Source: Erigeron canadensis | Taxonomy: Eukaryota; Streptophyta; Magnoliopsida; Asterales; Asteraceae | Direction: 5' to 3' | DNA: 64,000 nucleotides | Assembly: GCF_010389155.1 (NCBI RefSeq) | Contig: NC_057768.1 | Location: 5,640,501 to 5,704,500, forward strand | Part shown: in pieces, positions 35,226-46,257 of the stretch | Layout: every line of letters begins with the position of its first letter | How positions within the stretch are numbered: the stretch's first letter is position 1 | The notes under the pieces: generated by a model | Databases searched by the model: none | What the model was told of the DNA's origin: nothing | What the model saw: the letters and a program-made list of their open reading frames with translations, nothing else | Translations under genes and position numbers: made by a program

Positions 35226-38080
35226 TCCCTCAAATACTTCCCTCTTCTTCTTCTCAACCCTCTGAGTCGCTGTGTGCAGCCAGATCACAGGTGATGCTAG
35301 AGACATCACATTCTACGGCCGATGACGCATTAATGACACAACACACTGATGCTGAGGCACTCGATTCCCCTAACCCTTTAAATTTTTCTTTGGAAAGAAG
35401 GCAGGTTGGTGATGAAGGTGCTAAGGAAGTTGTAGGTGATGGGGAAGGAACTTTAGTTGAAGGTGCTGAGGAGATTGCACAAGTTGAGAATAAAAATGAA
35501 GGGTTCGGTGTTATTGCTGATGTTGGTGTTGATGAGGAGGAGAGTGACCTTGAGTTAGGTGATTTCATGGTAGATGAATTCCAGCAGGATTCCTCCAACC
35601 AGGCTGATGAACTTGAAGCAAGTGATATGGAGGTTGATGCTGGAGAAGAGGCTGCTGCTGATGAAAATTCAGCAGCCATTATTGAAAGTTTTGAAGAAGC
35701 TACTACTAATGATAATGCAGGAGAAAATGTTGTAGAAACTGAGGTGCTGACTCTTTCTGCCAGACCTCAGACTCCACCTATGCAGCCAGTGAACACCATG
35801 CTATCTCTTGGCATGCCTTCATCTTTCTCAAGTGCTCTTGGCTGCACATCTGTTGGCAAGCCTGTTACTGAACCACAAGATGCCAAAGAGTTAGGTATCT
35901 CCTACTCTACCAATTATTCTGACATGTTGGCCAGGGTGGAGGACCAGCTCAATGATCTCACCAGTGCTGCCAAACTGGCAATTGACATTAGAAATCTTGA
36001 AGATGACAGACTGGTGACGACATTGCAAAGATGGTACAAAAAGCAAGAAGAAAACACTGCCAACATCGAGAAATATAAAAGACAAGTCGATTTCAATGGT
36101 TGCTGATCAAGAAAAGCTGCACACATACTCAAATATTATAAAAAGAGATCAGCAGGCCATCAGAAGTTTCTCTCGATCGCTGTGCAAGATTGGAAATGGT
36201 GCACGTCTCTTAGCAAGGAAAGCTTCCAGCAGCAGTGACTCTACTGCTACTGACGTGAAAAAGGTTGCTGACCTGGTCTCTCCTCTCATTACCCAGGTCG
36301 AGAGCAACACCAAGGCTATCAATGCCTTGGAAACTACATTGGCCAGTCTTCCTCATCCTCATGTCTCATTTACTGAGGATGATCGTAAGTGCCAACAGAA
36401 GTTGGAGACTAAAGTTGGGGAGATCAAGAAGATGTTGTCACAACTTCTCAATCAGCAGGCAGCTCCAACAACATCAGTGGAGGTTGTAATTAATGATACA
36501 ACCTACAAGGGGGAGAAAGTTGATGCTCAAATCATGGACCTTGTCTCTAAGGCAGTTAACAAGGAAGTGAGTGACATATATGAAGAATCTGCTGATAAGG
36601 TCCTTGATGAAGATGATACTGCTGCAACCACCGAAACTACAAATGAAGAATTAGCAATGGTGGTTGTAAATACAAGTGAAGCTCCCCCTGCTGGTGCTGA
36701 AGGGGAGACTACAATGAGAGAAGCTGCTGATGTTCCCCCTGCTGGTGTTGAGGGGGAGACGGTTGAAGGTGCAGGTGCTGAAGTGGAGCAACAATTGATA
36801 GTTGATGAAGCTCCCCGTATTGAAAACATTCATGATGAAGAGGAAGAGGAAATGAGTCCCCGTGCAGTTAGAGCAGCATGGGAAGCTGGGTTTGCACAAG
36901 AAATGGCCAGGGACGAATCCAAGGAAGTACTTACTATTTTCCATCCTCGCTTTCTTGGAAATGCTAAAGTCTCCAAAATAACTGAAGCACAAAGGAAGCA
37001 GCTGACTGATGTTGGCTTTTTCAAAAGACCTTCCTCGTCTCTCTCTGCTCAAAATGTTTCCATCACTTCCCAAGTAGGAAATCAACTCCAAGTTATTGAT
37101 GTTCTTTCTCTTACTGCTGAGGGAAAATCTCAAGAAGAGACCTTAGAGGAGCTGGACAGACTAAAATCAAACCAGGAAAATGAAAAGAAAAACTTGGAAT
37201 ATATCAACCAGCTGGCTCTCTTGGAGAAAGATCAAATGGACGCTAAGCAGAGGATGCTGTTAACCACTAGTGGGCCTGAAGCTCTCTACAGGCAGAAGCA
37301 AGCTGATGTAGAGCAGCAACTTAAAAAGAAAAGAGAAAAGTTTGAAAGTGAGAAGGCTAAGTGGTTAAAGATCATGAATGAGAGGAAGATACCCCAAAGA
37401 ATAACTGTTGTGGAGGCTCACAGAGCAGCTATTGGAACAAAAACCAATCTGAAAATCTTGAGGCAAGGGAACAATGCCCCAACACGAATTGAAGATGTGA
37501 AGCTCACCAACTTAGGAGCTTCAGAATGGTTTGAAGTATATATGCTGATAAAGGATAAAAAGGCTGCCATCTATGAACACCTTCAGAGAATGCTGAAAGA
37601 CTATTTTGATAGGGCTCTGAGGTTCGAAACAAAGTTTAAGGCAGACCTTCCAATGCTAAGGGCTATCTTTGGGTCTCCAGCTGCTATCTCTTCCTCCTCA
37701 ACAGGCAAGCGTGCACAGAAAAGAAAGCAGACCACGCAGCCCTTGCTTGCTGACCTTCCTCCCATCCCAACCGATGCTGGCTTAAATCTAAGGCTTCCTC
37801 CCAGATGTTTCTTTGAAGAAGGGAGAGTACTTGAAAACCCTGCTGGCATATAATTCCAAAATTTCCGAAATGATCAACTCTTTTTTAGGCTGGCAGAGAT
37901 TGAACAAACATCTACTGGTTTTCCAATCAGCATCAGAAGAAGATTCTCAAAGATGATTAGTGCTAGATCAGTCATCAGTAAGATTGATGAAGAGCTAATG
38001 AAGCCAGCAAAAAGAGAAGATCCAGTGCTGAGAATTGCCAAGCAGGAGGACGCTTGGGAGATTGAAGCTACAAATCTTTA
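35226..38080 (+). pseudogene. Third ORF of Sirevirus-like 3
   Basis: The frame is open from about 35222 through 36106, shifts once at about 36100 and goes on to 37853. A stop and shift there precede a last block (LAEIEQTSTGFPISIRRRF) ending near 38080. Together it is about 940 codons. The first 270 residues are very acidic. The middle (36100-36480) is heptad-rich, then come two copies of a PPAGVEGET-like unit (about 36684 and 36735), a Q/K/E-rich coiled-coil-like stretch (about 37130-37380), and a lysine-rich end. No membrane segment is evident. It is only distantly like the third ORFs of elements 1 and 2. Function is unknown. Confidence 0.6.
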
Positions 38081-38216
38081 GATGTGTTACTTTGTAAAAG
38101 CTTTATGCTTTAGCTTGTAATTTGTTTTAATGATATAAAAGACATCTTTCCTTCATACTACATTATTTTCTAAGTCTTACTTACTCAGCAAGTCTCTTCA
38201 GCAAATAAGGGGAGAT

Positions 38217-38865
38217 TGTTGAGTCTTGGATTCGCTGATAAGACTTGCTCGCTGACGTGTGTCGTTAGAGAGTGATCAGCGAGTCCAGTGACTCTCTTCA
38301 GCGGGTTGGATGTTGCCCAAATTGTTGGTCAAGGCGGGAAGATTTCAAACTAGATGAAGAGAAGAGTCACATGGTGGTTCTTCCAACTGTAACATACCTT
38401 ATATGACAAAGGTACAAGTTGGGACCAAAACTGGGGTCTTCTCTCTCATACCCGTTTTGATAAAGAAGACAAGGGCTTTTGCATGGAAGTACAAGGAGCC
38501 AATGGGATGTCGACAACCACCATCTATCACCATCAAAGGAAGGCTATGTTGCCCTAATTCTTCTTCTATATAAAGCAACACAACCGCATTGTATCAAGCG
38601 TGTTTGTCACCTTTAAAGTGTGTGTCACTTGTAATTGTTTAAGTTTGTAGTGTGTCTAGACTTAGCAATTACCCTGTTCATTTGTATTCTTGTAAGTCAA
38701 GTTTGTAATATCGACCATGTATTCATCGTTTAATCAATGATACATATGATTATACTTGCATTGATTTATTACAATTGAACTTGTCATTGTTCTTGTTATT
38801 TAACTTCTTACCTACCTTCTTGTCTAGCTTAATTATAACATAAGTTGTGCATTCGTGGACTGTCA
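38217..38865 (+). repeat. 3' LTR of Sirevirus-like 3
   Basis: It starts TGTTGAGTC after the polypurine tract. TATATAAA at 38567-38574 is the likely TATA box. It probably ends at GGACTGTCA (38865). The first 110 bp contain GCTGA/TCAGC inverted words. The right end is inferred from TG...CA only. Confidence 0.65.
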
Positions 38866-40340
38866 AAAATTTATTCTTGAATTTAATTATTTACCCGAAA
38901 TTTTAATACTTATTCACCATTGTCGAAATATATAATTAGTACTCATATTGTCGAGTTAATTATTATCAGAATAAAATGATGAGTTAATTTATATATTATT
39001 ATTATTCTTCTTAAAGGACTAATGGATTTTGAATTAAAGATAAAATAACTGATGATACAAATGTCTTTAACATGTTGGTTTTAATAATTATAAACTTTCA
39101 CATAGGTAAGAAGATTCGAATTTGTGACCATGAATTTAATAGACAAATGACTTATCCACCATTGTCCAAGTATATATTTAGTACTCATAATGCCAAGTTA
39201 TTTATTATCACATTAAAATGAGTTAACTTATAAATTATTTTTCTTAAGGGACTAATGGATTTTGAATCGAAGATAAAATCACTGATGATACAAATGTCTT
39301 TAACATGTTGGTTTTAAAAATCATAAACTTTCTCATAGGTAAGAAGATTCAAATTTGTGACAATTAATTTTATAGACAATGTGTTTGCCAACTTTATTTG
39401 GAGGAGATGGTAAAAAAAAGTTAAATTTGGAATTCATGTTAATAAAAGTTATAAACTTAAATATATACCGATAGCAATCTAAAACTAAGATATTCAAATT
39501 AAATAATGTCTTCTGTAAATTATAAAACAAAAAGACTTTTAGCACAAAAAATTTTAAATACTACCTTATTATAACTATAAAAGCTATATATATATTTTTT
39601 AACATCAAACTAAATAAATTAATTAATAATTTATAAAAATGAATTCAAAAATCTATTAAATTATATCTTTTTATAACCAAGTTCGTATAACTCATTAATT
39701 TATTTTTATTCAAAATAAGACTCTTAACAAACATTTCAAATTTCCAATTAACCAAACCAATAAATAGCTGTCTTCGTTACTTTTTTTGGTCTTGACATAT
39801 TTAACTATAAGTTTATTTAATAGAAAGTTATATTAGTTTAATTAAAATCTATAAAAGGTAAATGAGGTAAGCAAATCAATCAAATGGTTAAAATTCAATT
39901 TATTTTCCATCTTAGGGTTATAGCTTTTTTAAAAATGAATTTAAAACTCTCTTTTAGGGTTATAGCTTTTTTAAAAATGAATTTAGAAGTCTCTTTTATT
40001 ATTATTGGGAGATTTGTTATTTTCAATTATATTACCGCAGTAGCATATTGTCACTTAATTAAGATAATATAAGTTATCGGGTTTAAATGCTACATACAAA
40101 TTGGTGATATTGATTTAAGTTTGTTCCACCTATTTACGGTTTGCAGTCATGCAAATTTGTTTAACGGGTTTAAGGTTTTTTTTTTCCGTACGTGACCAGT
40201 CGTAGTATTTAATATCTTTTTTTATGGTGGGCTTTGGTGAATTTCCCTCTCCAAACTTCTAGGCCATAAGATTTAACTAAGGATCAGTAGTGAATCTGTC
40301 CATCGTATGGATATTAATACTAGTAAATGATCAACATATA
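38866..40340. other. AT-rich intergenic stretch, no gene seen
   Basis: It is very AT-rich. A 233-bp tandem duplication lies at 38905-39370 and a 54-bp direct repeat (GGGTTATAGCTTTTTTAAAAATGAATTTA) at about 39914-39980. No coding frame is credible. Confidence 0.6.
38905..39370. repeat. 233-bp tandem duplication
   Basis: Two copies share GACTAATGGATTTTGAAT, ACTGATGATACAAATGTC and AGGTAAGAAGATTC; matching anchors are at 39021 and 39254, 233 bp apart. They have diverged by about ten per cent by eye. Confidence 0.8.
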
Positions 40341-40370
40341 GTGAATGTACAAACTTTTTTTTGTAAGTTT

Positions 40371-40640
40371 GTAAAACTACGAAGACCGGTATTGTAGACA
40401 TCGTCTTGTCCATATCATCGAAGCTCGGCATCTACAACACCAGTCTTTGCATACGTGTATCCAGTTAGCGCGAAAGGCTGGTGTCTACAACACTGGTCTT
40501 TATGTACGTGTTCAATTCCGACACTTGTATGAATGGTTGTTGAATCAAGCTAGACTTTGGTTGAGACCAGTGTTGAAGACACCGGCTTTTATTGAGTTAG
40601 ACAAGTCCGGTGTTGTATACATCGGTCTTCGTAGTTTTAC
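40371..40640. repeat. Foldback element made of palindromic units
   Basis: GTAAAACTACGAAGACCG (40371-40388) is matched in inverse at 40623-40640. Between them about five units of the type GACCGGTGTTGTAGACACCGGTC, each nearly self-complementary, recur at about 40384, 40430, 40480, 40573 and 40607. The whole could fold into a long hairpin. No target duplication or gene was found. Confidence 0.6.
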
Positions 40641-40772
40641 AGAAATTCAAGAGAAAGTTCGTATAAACACCAAAACTCTCCAATTTTTCTTATCCTTACA
40701 AGTTTTTCCTCAATTAAGTGGTATAAAATTCATTGATCAAATTGGTAAATTCATAAGGTGTACATTTAAAAA

Positions 40773-41265
40773 ATGGCTAATTGTTTGGAAAGTATTTCAA
40801 CTTTGACACTTTTTTTTTTCTGAAAATCCAACAAAAAAAAGTTCTATTATAAGTATAGAAACCGGCTAAAACATCTCGTAAGGGGAATTATGAGGGTGCA
40901 TGCAATAGATATACACTATTACAGAGATGCAGACGCTCGAATATACATGTATAAATGGTACTATTAATAAATGACGTGTTATATTCATGTAATCTGAATT
41001 AAAACAAGAAAAGAAAATGAGTTTTAAATATGTTTACAACCGGCTACTTATACGGAGTCTCACAAAATATGTTTTAGCCGATTTCTATCCTCACAATAAA
41101 AAGAAAATGAGTTTTAAAAATGTTTTCAACCTGCTACTTATACGGAGTCTCACAAAAGATGTTTTAGCCGGTTTCTATCCTCACAATAAAACTTTTTTTT
41201 GTTGCTGTTGAAGTCCTACAAAAGCAAAAGTGTCAAAATTGAAATACTATCCAGACAATTAGTCT
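40773..41265. mobile_element. Degenerate Mutator-like MITE related to 42325-43664
   Basis: GGCTAATTGTTTGGAAAGTA at the left and the inverse ending ...CCAGACAATTAGTC at the right resemble the terminal repeats of the Mutator-like element downstream, including TTTGACACTTTT/AAAAGTGTCAAA. No target duplication is left. The middle holds a 90-bp tandem duplication (41017-41196). Confidence 0.5.
41017..41196. repeat. 90-bp tandem duplication
   Basis: Two copies starting ATGAGTTTTAAA at 41017 and 41107 share CTACTTATACGGAGTCTCAC and TTCTATCCTCACAATAAA. They differ at a handful of bases. Confidence 0.8.
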
Positions 41266-41407
41266 TTCCTTCTTTTGAGCAAACCTTTCGACCTGAAATT
41301 TTACTAGTCTTGACTCTTGAAAAGAGGTTTTACTTTTTGAAATTTGACTCGTAAACCTAAGTTGAATCTTCTAGGCCCTTTTTTCACAAAAAAAAAAAAG
41401 GAAAAAA

Positions 41408-41600
41408 ATTAGCCTAGTGGTAAGGCAGGCACTTGGTGACCTTAAGGTCTCAGGTTCGTTTCTTCGTTGGGGACAATAAATAATTTCTTTAAGGTACCCG
41501 TTACCAATGAAGCCTAGACCCATATGTGAAGTTTAAATACGCAGGTTCGATCTTTTAGGGTGCCTAGCGCCTAGATCATGTGCACTACATTGTTGAGTTT
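41408..41600 (+). repeat. tRNA-derived SINE-like unit
   Basis: TAGCCTAGTGG (41410) fits RNA polymerase III box A, and GGTTCGTTTC (41453) fits box B at normal tRNA spacing. A second GGTTCGATC lies at about 41543. The right end and target duplication were not identified, so the length is approximate. Confidence 0.45.
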
Positions 41601-41865
41601 AAAGTATGTAGAAAAGGAAGGGAAAGAATAGAATATAGAGTTAAAAGAAAAGAAAAATAGTTATTTTATCTATATTTTTTAGTTATATGGAAACTTAAAG
41701 AAAGGGAAAGAAAGTGGTAATTTATTCATATTCTTAAGTTGAACGGAATGGAAAAGAAAGATAAAAGGATATTGAAGTTACAATTATGTCCTTTTTAATA
41801 ATATATCGAGTATGCTTTACATGAAACACAAACTACCAACAACATCATCATAGTCGTACTAGTAT

Positions 41866-42000
41866 AGAAGGTGCTGCACCACATGTTGTTCAGCAGCCCA
41901 TGATCAGCAGCACCACATGTTGTTGCTACATCAGCAGACCCATGATCAGCAGCAGCAGAATTTGCATCAGCAACATGAGCAGCAGCAGCAGAAGCTACAC
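41866..42000. repeat. CAGCAG-rich low-complexity tract
   Basis: The words CATGATCAGCAGCA and CAGCAGCAGCAGAA repeat. One frame would give a glutamine/histidine-rich peptide, but it is too short and isolated to call a gene. Confidence 0.6.
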
Positions 42001-42324
42001 TGGACACATGTAAACTCGAAAACGACTCTACATTTAAAGTGGTACTTGCTAGAAGAATTAACAGATGTAGTATATAATCATGCAACGAAAACAATGATTT
42101 TTTTCGGCTCAACCCAGCCCCTCTGAAGCATTAACAGAATGGGTTCATAGATTATATCAGAAGGCTTGCCCGACGGGAAGGTTACATCGGTTGGCATACT
42201 AGCAGAAAGGTTCCATGGTTACATCCATAAGCATACATGACAGTAAGGGTCTGAGTTCTACACCAGAAAGCCACAAATAGGCCGATTAATTACATCATAA
42301 AGCATACTACATGTAAAAATTTTA

Positions 42325-43664
42325 GGGCTAATTGCTTAGAAAGTACCTTAACTTTGACACTTTTGTTATTGTGAGGCTCGTAAAAAAAAAATTGCTTTTA
42401 AAGGGCGTTGAAACGGGTAATATTACTTTTGTAGGGCTCCGTGCAAGTAGTCAGTCAAAAATATTTTTGCAACTTATTTTCTATTTGTTTTTTCTATTCT
42501 TTTATTATTACATGGATATTCCATCTCATTTTATTAACAAATATTTAATTCCATTTGGATATTCCGTATAATTTATACAAAACATATATCTCAATAGGAA
42601 AATGATAATAACAGCCCTTAGGGCTGTCACTAACAACATATTACATGCTTAAAAACTTGTACATTATATATTAAAAACTGCCCCCTGATTTTTCTAACAA
42701 GCAAGGTACAAATTCTAATCCACCCAATTAGTTTTTACTGACAACCTAAGGGCTGTCACTAACAAAACTCATCTCAATAATATATATAAAGAACCATCCA
42801 TCTAGTAATTACATCTATATCTCAACTGTATCTCGATGATGTTTATAAAGATCGATCGATCTATACAGATTTCCATCTATCTCAAATGGAAGAATAAAAG
42901 GAATAAGATTTAATGTTTCAAAATCCATCACCATTGTTATTCTCGATCTGAGAAAATGAAACCAATAAGTTTCAAAATATCCCCAAATTCAATATTTCAA
43001 TCTATATCTATATAGCGATATCGATACATCTTTTATATATATTCTTCTCCACCATCTTTACGTATCTATACAATAGCAGTTCGATGATGACGATTGCTGC
43101 TTGAAGTCGAACAAGAGAACCCAACGTGAGGGGAATCCCTTTTTGCGGGTGCCTTGTCCCACACCCCACACGAACACCACCTCTCTTTTTCTTCCGCCGA
43201 TGAAACTCTTTATTCAATTATATCCCTATGCCTCTATAATGATAATAATATATGGTGGGTTTTCTGATGTTTATGGTGGTGCTTATGGTGGATTTTTTAG
43301 AGCTTAAAGTGACGTGTGTTTGTAATTAGCCCTTAATTTAGTGTTGAGGAAGGGGTAGATTAAAAGAAAGAAATAAAATATTTGTGTTTATAATTTGGAT
43401 TAAAAAAAAAAGAGATGAAGGGCACTTGCAGATTGATTGTTAGGGTTTATATTTGTAAATAGAATCCATATGGACAGGGAGTTGGCAGATGATGCCTTAA
43501 CTATGGCTACAACCGGCTAGTTACGGTACACATCAGCAAAATAAGGTCAGAGCCCCACAAAAGTAATATTACCCGTTTCAACGGCATGTAAAAACAATTT
43601 TTTTTGTACGAGCCTCAGAATAACAAAAGTGTCAAAGTACAAGTACTTTCCATGCAATTAGCCC
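42325..43664. mobile_element. Non-autonomous Mutator-like element (MULE), 1340 bp
   Basis: Terminal inverted repeats of about 120 bp (GGGCTAATTGCTTAGAAAGT at the left, its inverse ending ...GCAATTAGCCC at the right) are bordered by a perfect 9-bp duplication AAAATTTTA (42316-42324 and 43665-43673). Long TIRs with 9-bp duplications are the signature of Mutator-like elements. The inside has no transposase; a direct repeat AGGGCTGTCACTAACAA at 42617 and 42751 may mark a further small insertion or duplication. Confidence 0.9.
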
Positions 43665-43914
43665 AAAATTTTAATAAGAAAACTGAAACAACTACCATAC
43701 CTGGACACATTGCTTGTATGATGAAAGACCAGATAACCAGATTTCACGAAGGAAACTAATAAGGCAAATGTTCAAGCTAGTAAAATTTGTGAAACATAAA
43801 ACATAAGTTCAATAAAAAAAGTTCACCGAGTTGAACGAAAAACTGTAATCCAAACATAATACTGCAAAAAAAAAACTTCATCTAATTCCATAAGCAAGTT
43901 AAAACTCATTCACT

Positions 43915-45145
43915 TCAACTCATCATCTTATCAAACACAGTCATCCGCATTGCGATAGGACATCCAAATAACGCCCGTGTTTCTTCTGGATGTTTAACAA
44001 GGAAAACATAGGCGTTCACTATGTTGTCAGGTGTCATACCCATGAGTTCCAGCTCCGCGTAGATCTCATTCTCAGAATAGAAACGTTGGTTAGAGCTTCT
44101 TATAGCCTCAACAACATTATTAATCGAATCCATAAGCTTAACCTCGATACCTTTTTCTTCTTCTACCTTTTGTTTCTTTTTCTTCCCTTAATTTGCTTAT
44201 AGTTGGAAGCTTCGGTTGTGAAAGTGGTGTGGTTGATGCACCTGGATTTTCCCCAGCAATCAAAGGACTCTCCAAGGCAACCTGCTGATCAGTTTCAAGC
44301 AGTTTATAGATCTCTTCAATTGTGTTCACTCTCTGCTCATTTTCCATTTGCTTTCTCCTCTCCTTTTGCAGTTACTGCCGATGTACCTGATGCTCTATCT
44401 TTTGCAAACAGTTGTCACAGGTCATCATAATGAGATATTTCTTTCGTCTTCCACTTTGCAGCTTCCGGCTTCTCCTGTATATACTCAAACGGAACTCGAG
44501 GTATAAATAAATAAGATAACAATCTTAAAAATTTGATTTGGTTCAGCCTAACCCATTTAAATACATCAGTACCATATGTGCTAGGCCAATTTAACTTAGA
44601 AACAATCTAGTATTAGCCAAATCCGCTAGTCATGAAAAGGATATACCATGAAATGTAAATGTCATCCACTACCAAAGCCATATACAAGTATTATAAAAAA
44701 GATACAATAATATATACCGATGACATAGGGACATATGAATTTTAAAGGATTATAAGGAGTAGCTGCAAATGTCTAACTATATATGTATCAACTTACATTG
44801 ATTAGTTGATCCCAAACCTCATCTTCAGCCTCAATTAATCTAGTCTCTGAGTTCCATGCAAATTCGCTTAATGAAACCTCCTAAAAAGATCGTAACATTG
44901 AGAAAAGTGTTCTTTTAGTGTTTTCAATCTGTTTTTGAGATGCTCTTTTTTGAAATCCTTGTTCAACTTTGCTGTTAGTTCATTCACCATATTATTATAT
45001 GCTTGTGGTGTGAAAGACCCATCAATCCTGTTGCCATCATTTTGCTCCTTAATCATTGCCTCAATGAATGCTTCATCCATCTTAGAGGTCGATTGAAACC
45101 TCTCTTCTTTTACAGTAGCTCCGTCAATCTGTTTTTTAGCCATGT
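43915..45145 (-). pseudogene. PIF/Harbinger ORF1: Myb/SANT-like DNA-binding protein
   Basis: PIF/Harbinger elements carry a Myb-like protein that helps bring the transposase to the nucleus and to the element ends. Starting at ATG 45141-45139 (MAKKQIDGAT), the trihelix-like Myb_DNA-bind_3 pattern is seen: FIEAMIKEQNDGNR, then GSFTPQAYNNMV and LKNRLKTLKEHFSQCYD. A one-base loss near 44878 shifts the frame before SLSEFAWNSET. The next exon (about 44491-44380, EKPEAAKWKTKEISHYDDL) has a TGA where a Cys codon is expected. C-terminal exons lie at about 44347-44138 and 44133-43915, the latter with ALFGCPIAMR, typical of the end of L10-interacting Myb-like proteins. It is a pseudogene on the same strand as the transposase. 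Confidence 0.75.
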
Positions 45146-45326
45146 TTAATCTGTATATAGTATCCAAGAATATTAATCATAAATATATAATCTAAATAGC
45201 TTTATAAAAAACATCCACTAATGTAAATGGCACCAACAAAAGACATATATGTAGGTAGAATATAAGTTCTTATAAATCTAAACAACTTTCAATACACATG
45301 TTCCAAATGCAAAGAATACTAACGAC

Positions 45327-46257
45327 TTAATTAGACATATCAATTTCATTGTTCGGATCAGACAAGTATGCGTTCCACATTTGAGTTGCAATTAAGTTTC
45401 TTATTTGTTCCCCTCTTTCATCTATTTCACTTTGATAGCGAGGTACTTCTTCTTGTTGTGCATCTAAAACTTCTTGTGCCACTTCATCTTCAAGTTCTTT
45501 TTCACGATCTACTTCAAGTAAAAAGTTGTGTAAAACACAACACACCGAAAATATGTCTGATTGCGTGCCTCGAGAGTAAAAAGGTTCATTTGAGCTTCTA
45601 ATTAAAGCAAATCTTTTTTTAAGCACTCCGAATGCTCGTTCAATAGCATTACATAATGATGCATGACGAAGGTAAACCGACATCAACCAAATAAAACTTA
45701 CCTATAATCATATAAACATTGTAAAATAAGTTTCATAATATAGCATTATTAATCTTAGAATTTTTGGTCTAGGATATTACCATCAGGAATAACTAGCTTA
45801 TCATCTCTACTAAGAGCATCTTTTATTATCCTCGAGTCTGATGTCGTGCTTTCCCAGCCACTCAAAACATATGTGAACTTTAGATCGAATGTACATGCAA
45901 CTAACGCATTAATTGAGGGATAACCTTTTCGACCCCGATATCTAGGCGCATCTTTATTTGAAACTTTTACACGAATATGTGTTCCATCAATAGCCCCAAT
46001 GCAATCCTTAAAAAAGGGATAAAAACTCTTTTTTTCTTGAATCTTTTTCTGAACAACTTCACCCGTTGGTTGTTGAATGTATTGATTTTCTAATGATATA
46101 ATTGTATTCAAAACTTTATGAAAATCTCTATTTACCGCTGATTCAGATTGACAATATAACAAAGAGACTGCACTTATTCTTACATCATGCCCTACCAAAT
46201 GCAAAAATCTAATAACTTGTGTTGGAATAAACATTGTTTGATTCAAGGGAAAATACT
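45327..46257 (-). pseudogene. PIF/Harbinger DDE transposase, central and C-terminal part
   Basis: The DDE_Tnp_4 nuclease is seen in minus-strand order. QVIRFLHLVGHDVRISAVS is followed by RDFHKVLNTI, then CIGAIDGTHI (first Asp), YVLSGWESTTSDSRI (second Asp) and VIPDG. An intron (about 45777-45706) leads to KFYLVDVGL. After it the sequence jumps to RHASLCNAIERAFGVLKKRF (third acidic residue, Glu). About 40 residues usual between these two motifs are missing, an internal deletion. The C-terminus ends at 45327. In family members the three acidic residues cut and join DNA in the nucleus. The N-terminal part lies 8 kb away at 54512-54720 because a copia element split the gene. Confidence 0.88.

Larger units (their letters stand above)
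35226..38865 (+). mobile_element. Sirevirus-like retrotransposon 3, 3' part
   Basis: A long third ORF, a polypurine tract (AAATAAGGGGAGAT) and an LTR follow one another as in elements 1 and 2, but the sequence is a different subfamily. gag and pol are missing. It abuts the LTR of element 2 directly, so either it was truncated there or the two were joined by a deletion. Confidence 0.75.

Noticed and set aside
35254..35679. Serine/alanine-rich minus-strand frame
   Set aside because: It is the opposite-strand shadow of the acidic part of the third ORF.
36527..37133. Two minus-strand frames opposite the third ORF of element 3
   Set aside because: They are shadows; the plus frame has the coiled-coil pattern and continuity.
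41917..42126. Glutamine-rich reading frame as a gene
   Set aside because: It is short, arises from CAG-rich low-complexity DNA, and has no flanking gene structure.
43101..43307. Small frame inside the Mutator-like element
   Set aside because: There is no family resemblance, and the length is within chance for the region.
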